A DNA stretch of 64,000 nucleotides from SIG714 sp964638675 (lineage in GTDB: Bacteria; Bacillota; Clostridia; Oscillospirales; CAG-272), in NCBI GenBank assembly GCA_964638675.1, contig CAZXAU010000010.1, positions 1 to 64,000 on the forward strand, read 5' to 3'. The notes below the pieces were generated by a model. The model did not search any database. It was not told the origin of the DNA and saw only the letters and a program-made list of their open reading frames with translations. The translations under genes were made by a program, and so were the position numbers. This document shows, piece by piece, positions 9,008-18,387 of the stretch (positions are counted from its first letter, which is position 1; each line of letters begins with the position of its first letter).

Positions 9008-9856
9008 TTATCTGAAAATGTCGATAGCTATCAAAGCTATTCCGACAGCAAAGCAATAATAAGCAAAAACTCTGAAATTTGATTTTTTCGATATGTAATT
9101 GAGAAGCTTCATCGCCAAAACTCCGACGATTGCGGAAATAGCCGCCCCTGCTATATATACGGCGATCTGTGAAGTACCGGTCTGTTCGGTAAAAAGCTGA
9201 GGGAGCTTGAGTATGCAGGCTCCGGCAATTGCAGGAAGCGACATTATAAATGAATACTTGACAGCCTGCTTTCTGTCAAGACCGCACAAAAGTCCGCCTG
9301 TAATGGTTGAACCCGACCTTGAAAGTCCCGGCAACAGTGCAGCGAATGCCTGAAATACTCCGATAAGGACAGCCTTGAGCGGCGAAAGGGTTGATATATC
9401 GTTTTTTCCCCTCGAAATTCTGTCCGAGATCTTATCAGAAAAATAAAGTACAAAACCGTTGAAGACAAGTATTGCACCTATTATCGAAAGGTATCCCGAA
9501 ATAAATGCCAAAGAGTCTTCAAGAAGAACGGCAGGAATAAGAGGCAGCGTCGAAATTATAATTAAAAGAACAAAGCGTTCATTGAATGAAAGCAAAGACA
9601 GAGAGAATTTACCCTTGAAGAGCTTTCCTATCAGACTGAAAAATGCAGGAACAAGGGCAATGATATCCTTGAAATAGACAATAAATACGGCAATCAGCGT
9701 TCCCAAATGCAAAAGCACATTGAAGGCAGTGAGTGATTCAATATCCTGCACTCCCAAAAGTATCTGCATAAAAGCCAGATGTCCCGAGCTTGAGATCGGA
9801 AGAAATTCGGTAATTCCCTGAATCAGTCCGAAAAAAATTGCTTCTAAAAACGACAT
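9008..9856 (-). CDS. uppP: Undecaprenyl-diphosphatase UppP (BacA)
   Basis: About 282 residues from the ATG at 9854-9856, preceded by AAAGGGGAAT; the 11-residue upstream extension has no family match. It is a multi-span membrane enzyme that dephosphorylates undecaprenyl diphosphate to recycle the lipid carrier of peptidoglycan and teichoic acid precursors. The two family motifs are present: GLIQGITEFLPISSSGHL near the N-terminus and GLSRSGSTITGG in the middle. A sigma-A promoter (9978-10006) and a compact folded leader (9895-9962) lie upstream, so this gene heads its own transcript, possibly reading into ftsK. Confidence 0.94.
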   Translation of the reverse strand: MSFLEAIFFGLIQGITEFLPISSSGHLAFMQILLGVQDIESLTAFNVLLHLGTLIAVFIVYFKDIIALVPAFFSLIGKLFKGKFSLSLLSFNERFVLLIIISTLPLIPAVLLEDSLAFISGYLSIIGAILVFNGFVLYFSDKISDRISRGKNDISTLSPLKAVLIGVFQAFAALLPGLSRSGSTITGGLLCGLDRKQAVKYSFIMSLPAIAGACILKLPQLFTEQTGTSQIAVYIAGAAISAIVGVLAMKLLNYISKKSNFRVFAYYCFAVGIALIAIDIFR

Positions 9857-9894
9857 ATTAATTCCCCTTTTGGTCTTTAACTTATACAAAGCTG

Positions 9895-9962
9895 TGCAAA
9901 CCGCCTAAAAAGAAATCTTTCAGCCGTGAAGGCATTATTTCTATCAAATAGAAAGGTTTGCA
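9895..9962 (-). ncRNA. Predicted three-way-junction leader RNA upstream of uppP
   Basis: Gene-sense RNA can fold as P1 (8 bp: TGCAAACC with GGTTTGCA), P2 (7 bp: TTTCTAT/ATAGAAA, loop TTG) and P3 (GCCT/AGGC enclosing GAAA-GA-TTTC). It starts about 10 nt after the predicted transcription start and ends about 40 nt before the uppP ATG. I do not recognise a known riboswitch class: GCAAACC recalls cyclic-di-GMP-I RNA, but the rest of that consensus is absent. Confidence 0.45.
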
Positions 9963-9977
9963 AAACTTAACGATTAT

Positions 9978-10006
9978 ATTATATAATAAAATTATCTTAA
10001 ATACAA
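9978..10006 (-). promoter_or_regulatory. Sigma-A promoter of uppP
   Basis: On the minus strand TTGTAT (10001-10006), a 17-bp spacer and TATAAT (9978-9983). The folded leader begins about 16 nt after the -10 box. Confidence 0.75.
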
Positions 10007-10261
10007 TACATAATTATAATTTTTTATAATATTTTTTTCTTCACGGCAGTATGTTTTCGACTGCCGACTGCCGGCAATGAGCAGATATAATATTTTATAG
10101 AAACGTGATTGTGAGCAACCTTTCTGTTATACGTCAAAAAGGTGCCGGGGATCATCGGTTATTATGTAAACATTGCTCAGACGTTTTGCAGTTCCTGATA
10201 TTCGGAATTATTCAAATTCTTCATCTTATAATCCTAAGGTATAAAGCTATTTGATTGAATA
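10007..10261. other. Intergenic stretch without recognisable gene
   Basis: AT-rich DNA between the uppP promoter and the terminator of the small membrane protein gene. It holds one short inverted repeat (CGGCAG at 10044-10049 with CTGCCG at 10061-10066) with no T-run on the minus strand. I see no plausible ORF with a ribosome binding site and no tRNA. Confidence 0.5.
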
Positions 10262-10305
10262 AATAAATAAATAAATTTTGAGGGCTGAACAACATATGTC
10301 AGCCC
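10262..10305 (-). terminator. Rho-independent terminator of the small membrane protein gene
   Basis: Stem GGGCTGA/TCAGCCC (10282-10305) followed in gene sense by an A/T-rich TTTATTTATTTATT tail. It is about 45 bp past the stop codon at 10350. Confidence 0.7.
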
Positions 10306-10349
10306 CCGTCGGTTTACTCATTATTTATTTCGGATTTAATTCAGAACAT

Positions 10350-10562
10350 TCAGATATTGTCTGATATCTGCTCCATGACATCCGAAAGTGCACTCAATGC
10401 CAAAGACACGACCTTCTTTGCAGATGTTTTCTGTTTTGACATTCCGGACTGTAAAAGCATTCCGAGGGCAACTCCCGAAGCCATTCCCACTCCGGCTGAT
10501 ATAAGAATTACCGTTCCGTTTTTGCTCATGAATTGTTCTGCATCCTTTATACATTTTTCCAT
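10350..10562 (-). CDS. Small glycine-rich membrane-associated protein, unknown
   Basis: 70 residues. One hydrophobic, Gly/Ala-rich segment (about 17-37, VILISAGVGMASGVALGMLL) of the YtxH type is followed by a Lys-rich patch and an amphipathic C-terminus. It has a strong AAAGGAAG ribosome binding site 7 nt before the ATG and its own terminator, which supports it over the overlapping ORF in another frame. The role is unknown; small YtxH-like proteins are often stress-related, but that is only an analogy. Confidence 0.65.
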   Translation of the reverse strand: MEKCIKDAEQFMSKNGTVILISAGVGMASGVALGMLLQSGMSKQKTSAKKVVSLALSALSDVMEQISDNI

Positions 10563-10607
10563 AATAACACTTCCTTTCGGAAATATTATTTGATGAAGGA
10601 AGATATT

Positions 10608-12521
10608 TTATGCATCAAACAGCTTTGATAGCTCTTCATATTCTTCATAAAGCTCAAGCAGCTTTTCCTCCGAACTCTCTTTTTCGGAAAAAAGCTCTGT
10701 CAGCTTAATGTGATCGCTTGAATTTTCGGATATTTCATTTTCAATATCCGAAAGTCTGCCCTCCAAAGCCGCTATTTCCTCGGCACATTTTTCATAGCGT
10801 CTCTGCTTTTTACGCATTTGAGCACTGTCTTTCTTATTCTTAAGATACTCTTCCTTTGCCGAGCTTTTCTCTTTTCCGCTGATGTTTGTACCATTGTTGT
10901 TTTCTCCTGACGCTTCAATCACTTCGATGTGATGAAGATATTCGGAGTAATTTCCCTCATAGCTCTCGGGGATGGCATCTCCAGAGTGAAAAATTATCAT
11001 TCTTGTTGAGAGCTTTCGCACGAAGTATCTGTCATGGGATACGGCTATAATGGTACCCTTATACTCTGAAAGTGCCGTTTCAAGAATTTCTCTCGTATTG
11101 ATGTCAAGGTGATTTGTCGGCTCATCGAGAATCATAAGATTTGATTTTGAAGTGACGAGCTTTGCAAGAGTAAGTCTTGCCTTCTCGCCGCCGCTAAGAT
11201 CGCTGACACGCTTGAATACATCGTCGCCCGTAAAATTGAAAAGCGCAAGAGTGTTCCTGATCTGTGTCATTCCGAGATCGGAAAAGGCATTCCACAGCTC
11301 GTCAAGCACGGTATTTGCAGGATTTAAATTCTGATTCTCCTGATCGTAATATCCTACCTTTACATTATATCCGAACCAGCTCTCGCCCTTATCGGGGTAG
11401 GCATATCCGGTTATGATCTTCAGAAGTGTCGATTTACCGCAACCGTTGTCGCCCGTGATCAGAACTCTGTCCTTTCTTTTTACAAGGTAGTCAAAGCCCC
11501 TGAAAAGTGTCTTATCACCGTATGCCTTTGAAAGCCCCCTTATCGTCAGTACATCATTTCCGCTCTCAGAGCATTCGGGAAATGATATTCTGACATTCTG
11601 CGGAAGGTTTTCGGGACGGTCGATCTTTTCCATTCTGTCTATCATCTTCTGCTTGTTGTCAATGATCTTATAGTTTCGCTCCTGACTCCATGTCACCTGC
11701 TGAGCTATAATTGCCTCGATTCGGGCAATCTCCTTTTGCTGAAGCTCATAGTGCTTTGACTGAATCTCCCTGTCCTTTCTCTTCTTATCACAAAAAATAG
11801 TATAATTTCCGCTGTAAAGCTTTCCTTTTTTGTTTTCTATATCAAGGATTTTATTTGTCACTCTGTCAAGGAAATATCGGTCGTGAGAGACAACTATTAC
11901 TGTTTTTCTGTAATTCGAGAGATGATCCTCAAGCCAACGCAGTGAATTCATGTCAAGATGGTTTGTAGGTTCATCGAGAATAAGTATATCGGGTGATTTA
12001 TAAAGTATTCTGCAAAGCGATAGTCTTGTCTTCTGTCCGCCAGAAAGTGAGTTGACATTCATCGATAACTGCTCGGCGTTGAATCCGAGTGAGACAAGAA
12101 TCCCCTTTGCCCTCGAACGGAACTCAAGTCCTCCGTCCGCAATAAAGCGTTCAAGCTTTTCACTGTATACGCCTGCGAGCCTTTCATCTCCGTCCTGCAG
12201 ACGCTTTCTGATATTTTCAAGCTCGGCTTCTCTTGATATAAGATCAGAGCTTATCTCAAGAACTGCGTCTATTAGTGTCGCATCAGAATTAAATGAGACA
12301 TTCTGATCGAGCATCATAACACTTTTGCCGAGCGATGTATAAACCTTTCCAGATGTCGCTTCGAGCCTTCCCGTAATTATTTTGAGCAGCGAGCTTTTCC
12401 CTGCACCGTTTACTCCCACAATCCCGAGCTTATCTCCCTCATTGATGCTGAAGGAGATATTCTCAAGAATAGTGTCCACACCGTATGAAAGATTTATGTT
12501 TTCTACACTTAATGCAATCAT
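10608..12521 (-). CDS. ABC-F family ATP-binding protein
   Basis: About 637 residues from the ATG at 12519-12521 (MIALSVENINLSYG), chosen because ABC-F proteins start at this strand; the frame is open for 12 more residues. It has two complete ABC cassettes (Walker A GVNGAGKSS and GDNGCGKST; signatures LSGGQKTRL and LSGGEKARL; Walker B LILDEPTNHLD twice) joined by the Arg/Lys-rich linker typical of ABC-F, then a coiled-coil C-terminal domain. There are no membrane spans. ABC-F proteins act on the ribosome in translation control or antibiotic resistance. Subfamily (Uup/YdiF-like or other) cannot be fixed by eye. Confidence 0.9.
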   Translation of the reverse strand: MIALSVENINLSYGVDTILENISFSINEGDKLGIVGVNGAGKSSLLKIITGRLEATSGKVYTSLGKSVMMLDQNVSFNSDATLIDAVLEISSDLISREAELENIRKRLQDGDERLAGVYSEKLERFIADGGLEFRSRAKGILVSLGFNAEQLSMNVNSLSGGQKTRLSLCRILYKSPDILILDEPTNHLDMNSLRWLEDHLSNYRKTVIVVSHDRYFLDRVTNKILDIENKKGKLYSGNYTIFCDKKRKDREIQSKHYELQQKEIARIEAIIAQQVTWSQERNYKIIDNKQKMIDRMEKIDRPENLPQNVRISFPECSESGNDVLTIRGLSKAYGDKTLFRGFDYLVKRKDRVLITGDNGCGKSTLLKIITGYAYPDKGESWFGYNVKVGYYDQENQNLNPANTVLDELWNAFSDLGMTQIRNTLALFNFTGDDVFKRVSDLSGGEKARLTLAKLVTSKSNLMILDEPTNHLDINTREILETALSEYKGTIIAVSHDRYFVRKLSTRMIIFHSGDAIPESYEGNYSEYLHHIEVIEASGENNNGTNISGKEKSSAKEEYLKNKKDSAQMRKKQRRYEKCAEEIAALEGRLSDIENEISENSSDHIKLTELFSEKESSEEKLLELYEEYEELSKLFDA

Positions 12522-12594
12522 TTGTATAAGAACTCCGTTTATAAAATGCTGTTTCATATCACTTCGGGCTTAAAAATAAATGCCGATATATTTT

Positions 12595-13470
12595 TTATTC
12601 ACAGATCAGTTCAACAATAACTATTTCAGGTCTGTTATTGAAGCGGATCGGGATAATACTGTTTCCGATACCCCTGCTCACGATCATAGTCGTATTTTTG
12701 TCGGAGTATTCTCCGGCATCGTATTTCGGAAAAAGACCTTGACTCGGTGCCACCACTCCGCCAATAAGGGGTAAACGAAACTGTCCGCCATGGGCATGTC
12801 CGCTTAACACCAGGTCGATATCTTCAGCCACATACTCACTGAATAATTCCGGTCTGTGTGAGAGTAATATGCTATATCCGTCAGTCAGATCCATATTGTC
12901 GGATCTGATATTCATCATAATTTTATGAACAGATGCCATATATCTGAAGCTGGGATCATCCAAACCGAAGAGTTGTATAATTTCATTATTTTTTTCGATT
13001 TGTTCTGCTTTGTTATGGAGAATAACCGCACCTGCATCAACCAATTTTTTCTCTAATTCCTTATACTGTTCACCGAGCCAGCCCTCATGATTACCTGTTA
13101 TATAGTAGCAAGGAGCAATTTGTGCAAGATCCTCAACAAGCTTCTCTGCAACTTCTATATTGGTTCTGTTTGAATCGATAAGATCGCCGGTTATGGCAAT
13201 TATGTCGGGCTTTTCATTTTCAATAAGAGAGATCAGAGTGCCGTTGTTTTTGCCGAACTCGGCATTGTGCAGATCGGATACAACGGCGATTTTATAATGG
13301 TCAAAGGATGACGGAAGTTTGTCACTTACAACTGTATAATGTGTAACTCCGACAGTCAGATTTTCCCAGACAGTCCATATTACAATCACGATCAATGTTA
13401 CCGACAAGATGATCTTTATCGATCTCTTGTTCTTTTTCACTTGCATTTCTTCGCTTTTTTGATTTGTCAT
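12595..13470 (-). CDS. Membrane-anchored metallophosphoesterase (YkuE-like)
   Basis: About 291 residues from the ATG at 13468-13470; a longer reading begins at TTG 13494 inside hemW. An N-terminal membrane anchor (about 20-42) is followed by a calcineurin-type phosphoesterase domain with all metal motifs: VVSDLHNAEFG, ITGDLID, ITGNHEG, LSHRPEL and LSGHAHGGQ. The family hydrolyses phosphomonoesters or pyrophosphates, and YkuE-type members can act on cell-wall or lipid substrates. GAGG lies 12 nt before the ATG. It follows hemW by 7 bp, so the two are co-transcribed. Confidence 0.85.
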   Translation of the reverse strand: MTNQKSEEMQVKKNKRSIKIILSVTLIVIVIWTVWENLTVGVTHYTVVSDKLPSSFDHYKIAVVSDLHNAEFGKNNGTLISLIENEKPDIIAITGDLIDSNRTNIEVAEKLVEDLAQIAPCYYITGNHEGWLGEQYKELEKKLVDAGAVILHNKAEQIEKNNEIIQLFGLDDPSFRYMASVHKIMMNIRSDNMDLTDGYSILLSHRPELFSEYVAEDIDLVLSGHAHGGQFRLPLIGGVVAPSQGLFPKYDAGEYSDKNTTMIVSRGIGNSIIPIRFNNRPEIVIVELICE

Positions 13471-13477
13471 AAGATCT

Positions 13478-14602
13478 CTATTCCTCTTCGGCAAGCAGGA
13501 TGTCGGATATAATATAATTTGACATGAGCATACCGGGCGGCGTGAGAGAATATCTGTCGCCGTTTTTCAGGACATATCCCGATTTTATATATTTCTGCAA
13601 TATCTCTTTGCTTTGACTTTTTCTGATGAGCGACTCATCCGCTCCCTTACTAAGGCGAAATGCAAGCATAAGACTTTCCTCACGTCTGTCACTATCGCTC
13701 AATTCTTCTTTTTGCTCAATCATGTCGGAAAAATCTTCAGAGCGTATATAGCCTTCAATATCCCTTTTGTATGCATATCTGCAAGAGTTATAATATGAAT
13801 GTGCCGCAGTTCCGAAAGAGAGATACATACCCTGCTCCCAATATCTCATGTTGTGCCTGCACTCATATCCCTTTTTACAGAAATTGCTTATCTCATAATG
13901 CTCATACGATGCACTTGTAAGTATTTCATCAGTGAGCATGTACATATCTGAAACTGTGTTTTCATCCGGAAATCTCAGTTTATCCCGATTCCTGTAAAAA
14001 GGTGTTCCCTTTTCAAGCGAGAGCATATAAACCGATATATGCTCGGGAGATAGGTCAAGCAAACTGTCAAGGGTAGCACGCACAGAGGAAATGCTTTGCT
14101 CAGGTATACCGATCATAACATCGACATTGATATTATCAAATTTATTTTGACGGGCAAGCATATAGCTTTCCCTGAAGCCCTCAAAATTATGTATTCGTCC
14201 TAAAATTTTAAGCTCACTATCGTTCGCCGACTGCATACCGAAGCTCAATCGATTGATTCCCGATTCTTTATATATTTTCAGCTTGTTTTCATCTATCGTT
14301 GAGGGATTGCACTCGATCGATATTTCACAACCGTCAAGCAGTTCAAAACTGCTTGCGATCTGATACAATATTTCCGAAATGTATCCGGCATCAATGCATG
14401 ACGGTGTACCTCCCCCGAAAAATACCGTATCGATCTTAAGCCTGCCGACCTTCCCGGCAGTCAGCTTTATATTTCTCTTGATAGCATCTACATATTTCCT
14501 GCAAAGTTCAAGCGACGGGAGTGAATAAAAATCGCAGTATCTGCATTTTTGCAGACAAAACGGGATATGTATGTATATCCCGTAAGTATTATCAGCTGTC
14601 AA
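13478..14602 (-). CDS. hemW: HemW-like radical SAM protein (heme chaperone family)
   Basis: About 374 residues from a TTG at 14600-14602 (LTADNTYGIYIHIPFC). Nothing upstream in frame looks like the family, and that DNA is the 3' end of lepA, which it overlaps by 11 bp. The radical-SAM Cys motif is CLQKCRYCDF (CxxxCxxC), followed by FFGGGTPS and the C-terminal HemN-like domain. Proteins of this group were long labelled oxygen-independent coproporphyrinogen oxidase; HemW members bind heme instead. lepA-hemW is a standard Firmicutes pairing, which supports the call. Confidence 0.9.
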   Translation of the reverse strand: MTADNTYGIYIHIPFCLQKCRYCDFYSLPSLELCRKYVDAIKRNIKLTAGKVGRLKIDTVFFGGGTPSCIDAGYISEILYQIASSFELLDGCEISIECNPSTIDENKLKIYKESGINRLSFGMQSANDSELKILGRIHNFEGFRESYMLARQNKFDNINVDVMIGIPEQSISSVRATLDSLLDLSPEHISVYMLSLEKGTPFYRNRDKLRFPDENTVSDMYMLTDEILTSASYEHYEISNFCKKGYECRHNMRYWEQGMYLSFGTAAHSYYNSCRYAYKRDIEGYIRSEDFSDMIEQKEELSDSDRREESLMLAFRLSKGADESLIRKSQSKEILQKYIKSGYVLKNGDRYSLTPPGMLMSNYIISDILLAEEE

Positions 14603-16409
14603 ACTTAAGCACCGCCATGAATGCCTCGGGGGAAACTTCGACCGTTCCGAGCTTACGCATTTTTTTCTTTCCTTCCTTTTGCTTTTCAAGAAGCTTCTTT
14701 TTACGTGTTATGTCTCCTCCGTAGCATTTTGCAAGGACATCCTTGCGAAGTGCCTTAACCGTTTCACGTGCAATTATTCTTCCGCCTGCCGCCGCCTGTA
14801 TAGGAATTTCAAACAGCTGTCTCGGAATGTTTTCCTTGAGTTTTTCGCATATTTTTCTCGCCCGTTGATAGGACTTGTCTGCATGAACGATAAATGACAG
14901 TGCGTCAACTATATCCCCGTTTAAAAGTATATCAAGCTTTACAAGCTTGCTTTCCTTATATCCTGTAAAAGAATAATCAAACGAAGCGTATCCCTTTGAA
15001 CGGCTCTTAAGGGTATCGAAAAAGTCGTATATTATTTCATTCAGCGGAAGCTCGTAATGCAATTCGACCCTTGTCTTGTCTATATATTTCATGTCAATAA
15101 AAATTCCGCGTCTGTCCTGACAAAGATCCATTATCGAACCGACAAAATCGGTTGGTGTAATAACCGAGGCAGATACAATAGGCTCATATGATTCGAGAAT
15201 ATCATCGGGTTGCGGATAATCGGCAGGATTGTCGATATATACCGTCTCTCCGCCGCGCTTGGTGAGCTTATATATAACGCTCGGAGCTGTCGTAATAAGG
15301 TCGAGATTGAACTCTCTTTCAAGTCTTTCCTGAACTATTTCCATGTGGAGAAGTCCGAGGAAGCCGCAACGGAATCCGAAGCCGAGAGCAACAGACGTCT
15401 CGGGCTCAAATGAAAGTGCCGCATCGTTAAGTCTCAGTTTTTCAAGAGCGTCACGAAGATCGCCGTATTTTGAGCCGTCAGCCGGGAATATTCCAGAATA
15501 CACCATCGGAACAGCTTCCTTGAAACCGGGGAGACATTCACTGCAGGATCTGTCTGCATGTGTTACCGTATCTCCTACCTTTGTATCGGCAACCGTTTTT
15601 ATACTTGCCGTAATATAACCGACATCACCTGCATACAAAACACCCGATGATTTGAGCCCGAACGGTTCCATTGTTCCGACATCAACAACCTCAAATTCAG
15701 CCCCTGTGCTGAACAGCTTTATCCTGTCAAAAGTACGTATCGTCCCGTTCACGACCTTTATATAAACTACAACACCGAGATAGGGATCGTAATATGAATC
15801 GAATATAAGGCATTGTAATGGGGCGTTTTCATCACCCTCAGGTGACGGAATATCATTAACTATAGATTCGAGAACCTGCTCAATGTTGATACCGTTTTTC
15901 GCTGAAATTTCAGGACATCCCATAGCAGGGATCCCTATAACGTCCTCAATCTCTTCCCTGCATGTCTGCGGATCACATGCAGGAAGATCAATTTTATTTA
16001 TAACAGGCAGTATCTCAAGCCCGTTATCAACTGCGAGATATGCATTTGCAAGCGTCTGAGCCTGAATTCCCTGTGTGCCGTCAACTATAAGAATTGCACC
16101 CTCACAAGCGTAAAGTGAACGTGAAACCTCATAGTTAAAATCGACATGCCCGGGGGTATCTATGAGATTGAGACGGTATGTTTCGCCGTTTTTGGCGTTA
16201 TATTCGATTTTTACCGCTCTTGCTTTGATAGTAATTCCTCTCTCACGCTCGAGGTCCATATTGTCAAGAAGCTGTTCTTCCATGTCCCTTTGTGCAACCG
16301 TCTGTGTTTTTTCAAGTAATCGGTCGGCAAGGGTGGATTTTCCGTGATCGATATGTGCTACTATGCAAAAATTTCTTGTATGTGATCTTCTGTATTCTGC
16401 TTCGGTCAT
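14592..16409 (-). CDS. lepA: Elongation factor 4 (LepA)
   Basis: 605 residues, full length. The GTPase motifs are AHIDHGKSTL (G1), DTPGHVDF (G3) and NKIDLP (G4), followed by EF-G-like domains II, III and V and the LepA-specific C-terminal domain (SFIVHADKSYQRAR, IIARETVKALRKDVLAKCYGG is the region that follows). LepA binds the ribosome and is implicated in 30S assembly or back-translocation. AGGAAAAGAAT precedes the ATG. Confidence 0.97.
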   Translation of the reverse strand: MTEAEYRRSHTRNFCIVAHIDHGKSTLADRLLEKTQTVAQRDMEEQLLDNMDLERERGITIKARAVKIEYNAKNGETYRLNLIDTPGHVDFNYEVSRSLYACEGAILIVDGTQGIQAQTLANAYLAVDNGLEILPVINKIDLPACDPQTCREEIEDVIGIPAMGCPEISAKNGINIEQVLESIVNDIPSPEGDENAPLQCLIFDSYYDPYLGVVVYIKVVNGTIRTFDRIKLFSTGAEFEVVDVGTMEPFGLKSSGVLYAGDVGYITASIKTVADTKVGDTVTHADRSCSECLPGFKEAVPMVYSGIFPADGSKYGDLRDALEKLRLNDAALSFEPETSVALGFGFRCGFLGLLHMEIVQERLEREFNLDLITTAPSVIYKLTKRGGETVYIDNPADYPQPDDILESYEPIVSASVITPTDFVGSIMDLCQDRRGIFIDMKYIDKTRVELHYELPLNEIIYDFFDTLKSRSKGYASFDYSFTGYKESKLVKLDILLNGDIVDALSFIVHADKSYQRARKICEKLKENIPRQLFEIPIQAAAGGRIIARETVKALRKDVLAKCYGGDITRKKKLLEKQKEGKKKMRKLGTVEVSPEAFMAVLKFDS

Positions 16410-16478
16410 ATTCTTTTCCTGTATATTTTTCTTATAAATTGATATATCATTATTCTGATCTGCGCCCTTATTTATGAC

Positions 16479-18290
16479 TCAATCACTTGGCACAAACAAA
16501 GGCAGATCCTCGGGTGTCGGTACAACTTCGGGGGTAATCTCAGGTGTCGGTGTAGGTGTAGGAATGACAACTTTATCGGGATCGACACCTGCACTTATGA
16601 CAAATGATATAAAACTGCCTCTGGCTGTATACATACCCTTAGGTATACTCTGAGAGATAACACATCCCTGCGGAATCGAATCGGAATACTCATAGCTGAT
16701 GCCGTCAAGCCTGTAAAGAAGCTCGACTATCGGGATAAGCTCGGATTCACTCATTCCCCTATAATCGGGTACGGTTATCATCTGATACGTACTGCCGGTA
16801 CTTACATATAATGTCACGCCTGAACCGTACTCAAGATAGCTTCCGTGAGATGGAGATGTTGATATTACACTGCCGATGTCTATAGTTTTATTCTGCATAT
16901 ACTCAATTGTCACTTTATAACCCATTTTCTCAAGCTCCGACTTCACAACTCTTGAATCTGCAAGAGTATAGTCGGCAAGACGAAGCATGGGGGCGGGTGC
17001 GGCTACGGTCAGGGTGATACTGAGAGAAGTTGCCTTCAAGGTTCTTCCTGCCGCCGGGGTTTGTGATATGATCATATTTTCGGGATAGATTTTTGTGATC
17101 TCATATTCGATCTCAACATCATATCCGTCTTCGATAAGCTCGTAATAGAGCTGGTCGTTGTACATTGAATAGATATAATCGTTTATCACGACATCCTCAA
17201 CTTTCGTGACGTCAAAAACATTGAGTATTGAATCGGGAAAGAGTGTCGTCAATATATAAACTCCGGCAATGATCACAACACATGCAAAAGCCGAAAAAAT
17301 TCCCAGAATAGACGGAGTGATAGAGTAGCTGTCCTCCTTGGCAGGTATGACGATCTGATCCTCGTCTTTTTTGTTTTTCACCTTTAAATGTTTTTTCACT
17401 TGGGAATCGGATCTGTTAATAATGTCCTTCACCGAAACAAATGTAAAATCGGCAAACGGGTCAGTTTCAAGAACGCAAAGATATTTTTTCATTTCCTCAG
17501 CCGATGAAAAACGCTTTGAACGCTCTTTTTCCATTGCCCTGAGGATTATCTGTTCAAGTCCGGTCGGAACTGTAGGCACATATTCATGAGGAGGCGTAGG
17601 CTGTTGATATATCTGTTTACCTGCGATCTCGTCAGCACTTCCTCCGTCGAACGGCAACTGCCCTGTTACCATTTCGTACATGACAACACCGAGTGAATAG
17701 AAATCGCTTCGTTTGTCAACCTTTTCTCCTCTCGCCTGCTCGGGTGAGATATATCCGGCCGTTCCGATGGCATTGTTTTCATCAATGTCTTCAATTCCTT
17801 TTCGTGATGCAATGCCGAAATCGGTAAGGACGACAGAACCGTCTTTAAGAAGAATAATATTCTGGGGCTTAATATCCCTGTGAATTATTCCGGATTCGTT
17901 AGCATGCGAAAGTGCATCAAGCGTTTGCTTTGCTATTGAGATCGTAAATCCGAGGCTTGATTTTCCCCGTTTTTCCATATACTTTTTTAAAGTTACACCC
18001 TGAATTCTCTGCTGAACCATATATCTCGGCTTATTTCTTGTATTTATCTTATAAACCTTGACGATGTTCGGATGATTGAGCATAGAGAGCGTCTTTGCCT
18101 CGTTTACAAATCTACTGACATATTCCTTGTTATCCTCATACTCCTCACGAAGCATTTTAAGTGCGACGATCCTATCATTTTTGACATCATATGCCTCAAA
18201 AACTACAGCCATACCGCCGACACCGATTATTTTTTTTATCTCGTAATTTCCGTCAAACAATGTATTTAAGTATTTATCGTATTTACTCAT
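16479..18290 (-). CDS. prkC: Membrane Ser/Thr protein kinase with PASTA domains (PrkC/PknB)
   Basis: 603 residues. The cytosolic kinase domain (about 15-270) has GVGGMAVVFEAYD, the ATP-binding Lys in IVALKML, HRDIKPQNII and DFGIASRKG. A juxtamembrane charged stretch leads to one membrane span (about 333-355). Outside are three PASTA repeats, which in this family bind muropeptides or lipid II and couple wall state to signalling and spore germination, and then a Pro/Thr-rich tail (PTPTPTPEITPEVV). It lies downstream of the PP2C phosphatase gene, the usual Firmicutes partner, and in the rlmN-prpC-prkC order. Confidence 0.96.
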   Translation of the reverse strand: MSKYDKYLNTLFDGNYEIKKIIGVGGMAVVFEAYDVKNDRIVALKMLREEYEDNKEYVSRFVNEAKTLSMLNHPNIVKVYKINTRNKPRYMVQQRIQGVTLKKYMEKRGKSSLGFTISIAKQTLDALSHANESGIIHRDIKPQNIILLKDGSVVLTDFGIASRKGIEDIDENNAIGTAGYISPEQARGEKVDKRSDFYSLGVVMYEMVTGQLPFDGGSADEIAGKQIYQQPTPPHEYVPTVPTGLEQIILRAMEKERSKRFSSAEEMKKYLCVLETDPFADFTFVSVKDIINRSDSQVKKHLKVKNKKDEDQIVIPAKEDSYSITPSILGIFSAFACVVIIAGVYILTTLFPDSILNVFDVTKVEDVVINDYIYSMYNDQLYYELIEDGYDVEIEYEITKIYPENMIISQTPAAGRTLKATSLSITLTVAAPAPMLRLADYTLADSRVVKSELEKMGYKVTIEYMQNKTIDIGSVISTSPSHGSYLEYGSGVTLYVSTGSTYQMITVPDYRGMSESELIPIVELLYRLDGISYEYSDSIPQGCVISQSIPKGMYTARGSFISFVISAGVDPDKVVIPTPTPTPEITPEVVPTPEDLPLFVPSD

Positions 18291-18387
18291 ATCTTTTTCC
18301 TTGCAATCGTATATCTTGCCGCTTCATAAAATCGCTGTATATAGCAACCGTTCATCTGTAAATCAGATCTGAATTCAGATGCACCGG

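Noticed and set aside
1866..9856. Defence island or prophage in the left block
   Set aside because: All genes are recognised housekeeping or envelope genes; no integrase, transposase, nuclease-ATPase pair or att-like repeats.
9895..9962. Cyclic-di-GMP-I riboswitch
   Set aside because: Only a GCAAACC match; the GGGACGCAAAGC core and tetraloop receptor are missing.
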